From assembly GCA_012729505.1 (NCBI GenBank), contig JAAYDA010000066.1:1-64000 (forward strand): DNA of 64,000 nt, given 5' to 3'. Of the stretch, positions 57,921 through 64,000 are shown piece by piece. The translations under genes were made by a program, and so were the position numbers. The stretch is from Syntrophomonadaceae bacterium (GTDB taxonomy: Bacteria; Bacillota; Syntrophomonadia; Syntrophomonadales; DTU052). Numbering within the stretch: position 1 is the first letter of the stretch; every line of letters begins with the position of its first letter. Below the pieces are notes generated by a model that saw only the letters and a list, made by a program, of their open reading frames with translations, searched no databases and was not told the origin of the DNA.

Positions 57921-58775
57921 TTAAGCTTTCCCTCCACTTCCGAATAAGCGAATTTTTTCCCGAATCAACTCAATGGCCCCTTCTTTACCCGGTCCCAGAA
58001 TCTTGCGGGGATCAATTTCAGCGGGATTATCCTCCAGCACCTTTCTGGCACCGGCAACGAAAGCTTCCCGGATATTAGTATCAATATTAACCTTCCTTAC
58101 CCCCAGGCTTATAGCCCTCCTTATAGCCTCATCCGGCACCCCTGAAGAGCCATGGAGGACGATGGGTACATTTACCAGTTTGCTGATCTTTTCCAGACGT
58201 TCAAAATCAAGTTTAGGTTCACCTTTATACTGGCCATGAGCCGTTCCAATTCCTATTGCCAGGGCATCAACTCCCGTCTCTCTGACAAAAGTCAGGGCCT
58301 CATCCGGATCAGTGTAATGAGCATCCTTTTCATCAACTGATATATCGTCTTCGGTTCCCCCTATATGCCCCAACTCGCCCTCGACAGAAACCCCTATGGG
58401 CCTGGAAATCTCTATAACCTTCTGTGTAATCCTGATATTTTCCTCTAAAGGCAATTGAGATCCATCATACATTACCGAGCTAAATCCACTCCTTATACAC
58501 CTGACCACCTGATCAAAACTGGTACCATGATCAAGGTGAAGAGCTATAGGTACATGGGTTGTCTCTGCCGCAATCCTGACTAAGCCGACGATGTACTCCA
58601 GTCCGGCATATTTTATTGCTCCCTGGCTGGCCTGCATAATTACTGGAGAGTTTTCCTTTTCCGCCGCCATGGCTATCGCCTGGACTATCTCCATATTATT
58701 CGCGTTAAACGCTCCTACAGCATATCCTCCCGCTTCTGCCTTCGCCAGCAACTCTGCAACTGATACTAATGCCAT
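57921..58775 (-). CDS. fba: Fructose-bisphosphate aldolase class II
   Basis: 284 residues from ATG 58775, with AGGAAGG upstream; the in-frame start at 58793 is less likely. Zinc His in LHLDHGTSF (about 81-89) and VLHGSSGVPD; GVRKVNIDTNIREAF near 225. Cleaves FBP to DHAP and glyceraldehyde-3-phosphate, reversibly. Confidence 0.95.
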   Translation of the reverse strand: MALVSVAELLAKAEAGGYAVGAFNANNMEIVQAIAMAAEKENSPVIMQASQGAIKYAGLEYIVGLVRIAAETTHVPIALHLDHGTSFDQVVRCIRSGFSSVMYDGSQLPLEENIRITQKVIEISRPIGVSVEGELGHIGGTEDDISVDEKDAHYTDPDEALTFVRETGVDALAIGIGTAHGQYKGEPKLDFERLEKISKLVNVPIVLHGSSGVPDEAIRRAISLGVRKVNIDTNIREAFVAGARKVLEDNPAEIDPRKILGPGKEGAIELIREKIRLFGSGGKA

Positions 58776-58851
58776 TATTATCCTTCCTTTCATGCTTAGC
58801 AGCCATTGAATAACTCACAACCAATTTCACAGGGGTACGGCCAGAGACAAA

Positions 58852-59232
58852 TTAACCTTCAGGAACACTTTTTTCAGCAAGGATTTCCTCTACCAGGTTC
58901 CTTAATTCTATTATATCAAAAGGCTTGGTAACATATTTTCTTACTCCTGCTTCCAATGCCTTTTGAACCACTTCCATTTCACCATAAGCCGTCATCATAA
59001 TAATTGGTATACTGGCGTTATATCTTATTACTTCGCGTGATGCTTCAAGTCCATTCATGTTTGGCATTTTCATATCCATGAGGATGATATCCGGCACAGA
59101 TAACTTTACCTTCTCCACACAGTCCCTTCCGTCATTGGCCAGGCTGACCGCATATCCCTCTTTGGTGAACAGCTCTTCCAAGAGTCTCCGAATTCCTTTT
59201 TGGTCATCTACTACTAAAACTCGGTTCTTCAT
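58852..59232 (-). CDS. spo0F: Spo0F-like single-domain response regulator
   Basis: 126 residues, receiver only: D9-D10, phosphoacceptor D53 (ILMDMKMPNMNG), T in MMTAYGE, K in YVTKPFD. No output domain. In Bacillus Spo0F relays phosphate to Spo0B, but Clostridia often lack the relay, so its partner here is unknown. Adjacent to fba as in B. subtilis (spo0F-fbaA). Confidence 0.85.
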   Translation of the reverse strand: MKNRVLVVDDQKGIRRLLEELFTKEGYAVSLANDGRDCVEKVKLSVPDIILMDMKMPNMNGLEASREVIRYNASIPIIMMTAYGEMEVVQKALEAGVRKYVTKPFDIIELRNLVEEILAEKSVPEG

Positions 59233-59361
59233 CTCGTCATCCCCCTAGCTGGCAGCATCATTATAATCTTAATATTTGTAATTAATTTCCTGCTGTCGGC
59301 GGACCTTAATGACATCCCAGTATTGTAATATATTCCTGCTCTCTGGCAGCAGAACTACCTT

Positions 59362-60540
59362 TTAATACATAATACCATTTCTTGTAATGCCGTTTGCAGT
59401 CTTTTCAGAAGCAAAAGAACTTTCCTGTCGATAAATTCTCTTAATACTTAATGAAGCCAACGTTCTTTTTACTGGGATCTCCACTGAATCTCCGGTTTTC
59501 ACCTCCATCCCCGGAGGTACTTCTACCAGGCAAAATTGCATAAAAATTTTGCCGCGAACGAATACTTCCCCATTGCCAATAATAATTCGCGGACCGGCCA
59601 AATTAAGATTAAAAAACATAGCAATGGGCTTAATCACCATCTTAATCATATCCAACCAGCCAGATGGTTTGGGCAAGGCCTCAAGTCCCCAGCCATCCGC
59701 CAAGCCCGCGGGGACGATGGCAATAACAGCATTCTTGCGCAGCTTATGAGTATGATAATATCCTAAAGAGCTTCCTTTAGCCATCTGCCGAATGGCTATA
59801 ATGCGAGCCTTGAAATGATAAACATCCCGAAGCTTGAGTACAGGACTTATAGTGCCGGCCGGATATTGCCCCCAAAGGAGGGTGCCTATTCTCACTGCGT
59901 CAAGGCGCATGGAGGGATAGCGCAAAAATGCGCTGCTGGCGCAACAATGACGACAGGCCACTTTTATCCCTTTTTCATCCAGCCGTTGGAGCAAATTTTC
60001 GAAAATCGAAAACTGATGGTGAGTGTGCTTATAATCACCCGGTGATGCAAAATGGGTATATATACCTTCTAACGCCACATTGTTGTGGACGAAAGCCTCC
60101 TGGGCAACGTTTTCCGCATCATATCCCATCAGACCAAAACGACCCATTCCCGTATCAAGCTTAAGATGAATCCGGATCCTTCTATCTCTGGCCTCCTGCT
60201 GAACCGCCAGCCAATCTTCTCTGGAAGCTACAGTCACGATCAAGTCATGATCAACGGCTGTCCCGTACTCCTCCGGATGCAAAGGGGAAAAGATCAAAAT
60301 ATCAGCCCGGATTCCATGCTCTCGTAATTCCAAAGCCTCACTGAGAAAAGTAACCCCAAAAAAGTCTACTCCCTGTTCTGCCAAATGCCTAGCGATCTCT
60401 GCTGCTCCAAGCCCATAAGCATTTGCTTTCACAACCGCAATCAATCTGGACTCTTTATCCATCAGCCCTCTGATCTCTTGAAGGTTATGGGTAATATCCT
60501 CCAAGTTTATCTCAATCCATTTATCATACTTCTGTTCCAT
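59362..60540 (-). CDS. Alanine-racemase-like protein lacking the catalytic tyrosine
   Basis: 392 residues. Alanine-racemase fold with PLP lysine K38 in VVKANAYGLG and KLDTGMGRFG near 127. The segment that normally reads GYADG is AGLADGW here (Leu280 for the catalytic Tyr), and the normal GRICMDQ is GKIFMQF. So the two-base racemization machinery is probably altered. Overlap in function with a different PLP reaction or a scaffolding role is possible. Followed by a FemABX gene 6 nt upstream. Confidence 0.82.
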   Translation of the reverse strand: MEQKYDKWIEINLEDITHNLQEIRGLMDKESRLIAVVKANAYGLGAAEIARHLAEQGVDFFGVTFLSEALELREHGIRADILIFSPLHPEEYGTAVDHDLIVTVASREDWLAVQQEARDRRIRIHLKLDTGMGRFGLMGYDAENVAQEAFVHNNVALEGIYTHFASPGDYKHTHHQFSIFENLLQRLDEKGIKVACRHCCASSAFLRYPSMRLDAVRIGTLLWGQYPAGTISPVLKLRDVYHFKARIIAIRQMAKGSSLGYYHTHKLRKNAVIAIVPAGLADGWGLEALPKPSGWLDMIKMVIKPIAMFFNLNLAGPRIIIGNGEVFVRGKIFMQFCLVEVPPGMEVKTGDSVEIPVKRTLASLSIKRIYRQESSFASEKTANGITRNGIMY

Positions 60541-60546
60541 AATTCT

Positions 60547-61623
60547 TCAGCCTTTTCTCCAGCGTATTAATTGCCTTACCGCTTTATAATAGATGGGAAG
60601 CAGTTCATTCCACATCCAATAAAACAGCCGGGAATAAACCAAATCCCACTCCCCTATAAACTCGGTAAATTCTGCACCAAAACCCTTTTTAAACCTATAC
60701 AAGCCATATAAAGGGTTGTCCTCGGAAATATCCCCGGAAACTCCGCGAAAATCATACAAGGTACATCCTCTTTCTTTAGCCCATTTAATCATGGTCCATT
60801 GCAAAAGATAATTAGGCATTACATTGCGATATTCGTTGCTTGACGCTCCGTAACTATACCAGACTTTGTCTCCCAGAATAAAAGCCAGAGTCCCCGAAAT
60901 ATCCCGCCCCTCATAATCGGCCATAAACACCTTAGCCTTATCCTTCTTCACCAGCGACTCCCACATTTCTTCAAAATAAATATAACCTCTTATCAAAAAA
61001 TTGTCCCGTTCCGCCGTTTCCATCAGTATTTTATAGAATGATTTGAGATCATCAAGCCCGGTTGCCTCACGTACTGTTACACCCTTTCTCTCTGCCAGCC
61101 TTATGTTGTATCTGGTCTTCGGTGCCATTTCCGCCAGAAGCTGATCCTCATCGGGAGTGATGTCCATACGAAAAACAAAAGTGGGCTGTACCCCTTCAAA
61201 ACCTTCAGCGGTAACCGTTTTTTTAAAGCCCCTGTTCAATAAGTAAGCTCTGAAATCGTGAGCTGTATGTACAACATCGGGGTCAATTTTTAGAAAAATC
61301 GCCCCGTGTTGCCGGGCTATTTTTCTGATCCCCTGGAATAACTGGTCCAATAAATTATGATCATCTATATCTGCCACCGGCCCCCGGGGCGCATAGAAGA
61401 TCGATTTGCTTATCAGGGGAATAGGAATTTTCTTTTTCAAAATCAGCATGGCCCCAATAATTTTGCCATCGTCAAAAAGCCCTATCGGGAGAGGGGTCCA
61501 CCCCATACTTTTTTTTACTTGACCCCATTCAAGGGTTTGCAGAATATGTCCCTTTGGATGGGATGCCACAAACTTTTGATATTCTTCGGCCTGTGCCGGA
61601 TCAATTAGTTTTACTTCAGTCAT
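60547..61623 (-). CDS. FemABX-family aminoacyltransferase (peptidoglycan bridge)
   Basis: 358 residues from ATG 61623 (AAGGG 7 nt upstream; the in-frame frame from 61701 is ignored). Two GNAT-like halves with the family's LNRGFKK, MAPKTRYNIRLAERKGV (about 150-166) and DFRGVSGDISEDNPLYGLYRFKKGFG segments. FemABX enzymes use aminoacyl-tRNA to build cross-bridges on lipid II. Upstream of the racemase-like gene with a 6-nt gap, so the two are probably co-translated. Confidence 0.92.
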   Translation of the reverse strand: MTEVKLIDPAQAEEYQKFVASHPKGHILQTLEWGQVKKSMGWTPLPIGLFDDGKIIGAMLILKKKIPIPLISKSIFYAPRGPVADIDDHNLLDQLFQGIRKIARQHGAIFLKIDPDVVHTAHDFRAYLLNRGFKKTVTAEGFEGVQPTFVFRMDITPDEDQLLAEMAPKTRYNIRLAERKGVTVREATGLDDLKSFYKILMETAERDNFLIRGYIYFEEMWESLVKKDKAKVFMADYEGRDISGTLAFILGDKVWYSYGASSNEYRNVMPNYLLQWTMIKWAKERGCTLYDFRGVSGDISEDNPLYGLYRFKKGFGAEFTEFIGEWDLVYSRLFYWMWNELLPIYYKAVRQLIRWRKG

Positions 61624-61851
61624 CTGGTTACCCTTCCCTTTACTTTGTTTTATGACATGGCCCGGAATAAACGAATCCCGCCATTTTTTCGGAAGGATCA
61701 AATATAATCATTTTATTGATAGTCAAGGCTGTTAATCACTTCGCCTGACACCTCAATTATACCCAATTGGAAGCATATAAAGGTGGTTTGTTAAAAGAAA
61801 GAAGGTGTAATAGTCGGGCCGCGCCAACAGATATTGGAGACTTCCATAGCA

Positions 61852-61898
61852 GACTGAACCTGAACCGCACTCTGATCAGAAGGCAGTCAGGTTCAGTC
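61852..61898. other. Twelve-base inverted repeat with 23-nt loop
   Basis: GACTGAACCTGA (61852-61863) and TCAGGTTCAGTC (61887-61898). No T-run on either side, so not an obvious terminator. It lies in the 365-bp gap between the FemABX gene and pyrG, next to repeat R3b. Nothing else was found in the gap. Confidence 0.7.
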
Positions 61899-61910
61899 CT
61901 ATTACCAAAA

Positions 61911-61989
61911 ACGAATCTCTGCGTTGCTAGGAAAGCCCTTCCCCGGCGCCTTGATCTTCGCTCCCATCATCGGCCTGCCTGGATTGTTT

Positions 61990-61990
<1 letters not shown>
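61911..61990. repeat. Dispersed repeat family R3, copy b (internally shortened)
   Basis: About 80 bp sharing ACGAATCTCTGCGTTGCTAG and GCGCCTTGATCTTC with R3a, but the central palindromic part is replaced by about 13 bp (GCCCTTCCCCGGC). The right end abuts the pyrG stop at 61990-61992. Confidence 0.7.
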
Positions 61991-63630
<1,640 letters not shown>

Positions 63631-63652
63631 TTAGCCCTAAACACCTCGGCGG

Positions 63653-64000
63653 TCAATTGCAAGAATAATCCAATACTACTATCTCGGGCAACAAAATGCT
63701 GTCCATAGAAGACAATTCCAAATACGGCAGCTTCACAACCTCATCAAAATGTTGAGCAAAGTCTTGTAAAGGAGTAATAGGATATGGACAAACCGGTGCT
63801 TTATAATGCATGGGAATGGAAATCCGGGGTTTAATTAACCGGATTACTTCTACCGCCTCCTTAGCAGCTATGGTATAAGTACCGCCTACCGGAATCAGGA
63901 GTACATCTACCTGGCCAATTGCCTCCAGCTGAGCTGAGTCGGGCAGATGCCCCAAATCCCCCAAGTGGCAGACGGTAAATCCCTCAGCCTTAATAACATA
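63653..64000 (-). CDS. Metallo-beta-lactamase fold hydrolase, C-terminal part
   Basis: About 115 residues at the right edge; the N-terminal half with the HxHxDH motif lies beyond the window. HLGDLGHLPD is the conserved Asp-containing strand, and IPMHYKAP carries the last metal-ligating His. Resembles the UPF0173/YtkL group of MBL hydrolases. Substrate unknown. Confidence 0.85.
   Translation of the reverse strand, partial: YVIKAEGFTVCHLGDLGHLPDSAQLEAIGQVDVLLIPVGGTYTIAAKEAVEVIRLIKPRISIPMHYKAPVCPYPITPLQDFAQHFDEVVKLPYLELSSMDSILLPEIVVLDYSCN

Overview
The window is a stretch of a low-to-moderate-GC Firmicute chromosome, most likely an endospore-forming, flagellated anaerobe of the class Clostridia. 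Indications are sigH, spoIIID, spoIID, a Spo0F-type regulator, a flagellar rod gene beside mbl, csaB, the disA-radA-clpC-mcsBA-ctsR stress block, and gene order close to Bacillus subtilis. A Syntrophomonas- or Desulfotomaculum-like host is my guess from the overall gene set, not a proven placement. Nearly every gene lies on the minus strand.

Layout. 1-800: five tRNAs and the start of tuf. 800-15800: sigH, yacP, rlmB, thyX, mrnC, cysS and cysE under a cysteine T-box; gltX; glnS; an ispD-ispF fusion; a PIN-TRAM protein; a plus-strand orphan gene; disA and radA. 15850-20360: clpC-mcsB-mcsA-ctsR with a consensus CtsR operator. 20690-28850: an FtsA-like ATPase, csaB, wecG/tagA, a flagellar rod protein, mbl, spoIIID, spoIID and a small membrane protein. 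29480-36990: another small membrane protein and the complete F-type ATP synthase operon (atpZ-I-B-E-F-H-A-G-D-C). 37150-45320: mazG-like, dCMP deaminase, glyA, rpiB, arginine phosphatase, mntP, sua5, prmC, prfA, yqhQ, rpmE. 45640-51570: a plus-strand vanR-vanS-vanG-vanXY-vanT cluster. 51640-64000: small membrane protein, radical SAM protein, LysM/M23 protein, rho, glpX, fsa, fba, spo0F-like, an alanine-racemase-like protein, a FemABX transferase, pyrG and a partial metallo-beta-lactamase-fold protein.

The standout is the glycopeptide-resistance cluster of the D-Ala-D-Ser type, inserted between rho and rpmE (neighbours in B. subtilis) on the opposite strand. It has a two-component regulator, a VanG-like ligase, a VanXY peptidase and a VanT serine racemase. 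Upstream of vanR and upstream of the ligase lies the same promoter architecture: two TAAG half-sites 11 bp apart, then CAATAT 25-26 bp after the second. A strong intrinsic terminator overlaps the predicted start of the ligase transcript.

Other points of interest are three families of intergenic repeats whose ends supply the stop codons and last residues of several genes; a pair of paralogous small membrane proteins beside the ATP synthase operon, one of only 46 residues; an alanine-racemase paralog lacking its catalytic tyrosine next to a peptidoglycan-bridge transferase; an FtsA-like protein with a long tail of repeated NG-containing modules; and an ATP synthase b subunit with an extra signal-like segment. 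Protein arginine phosphorylation is represented at both ends, by the kinase McsB and a YwlE-type phosphatase 20 kb away.
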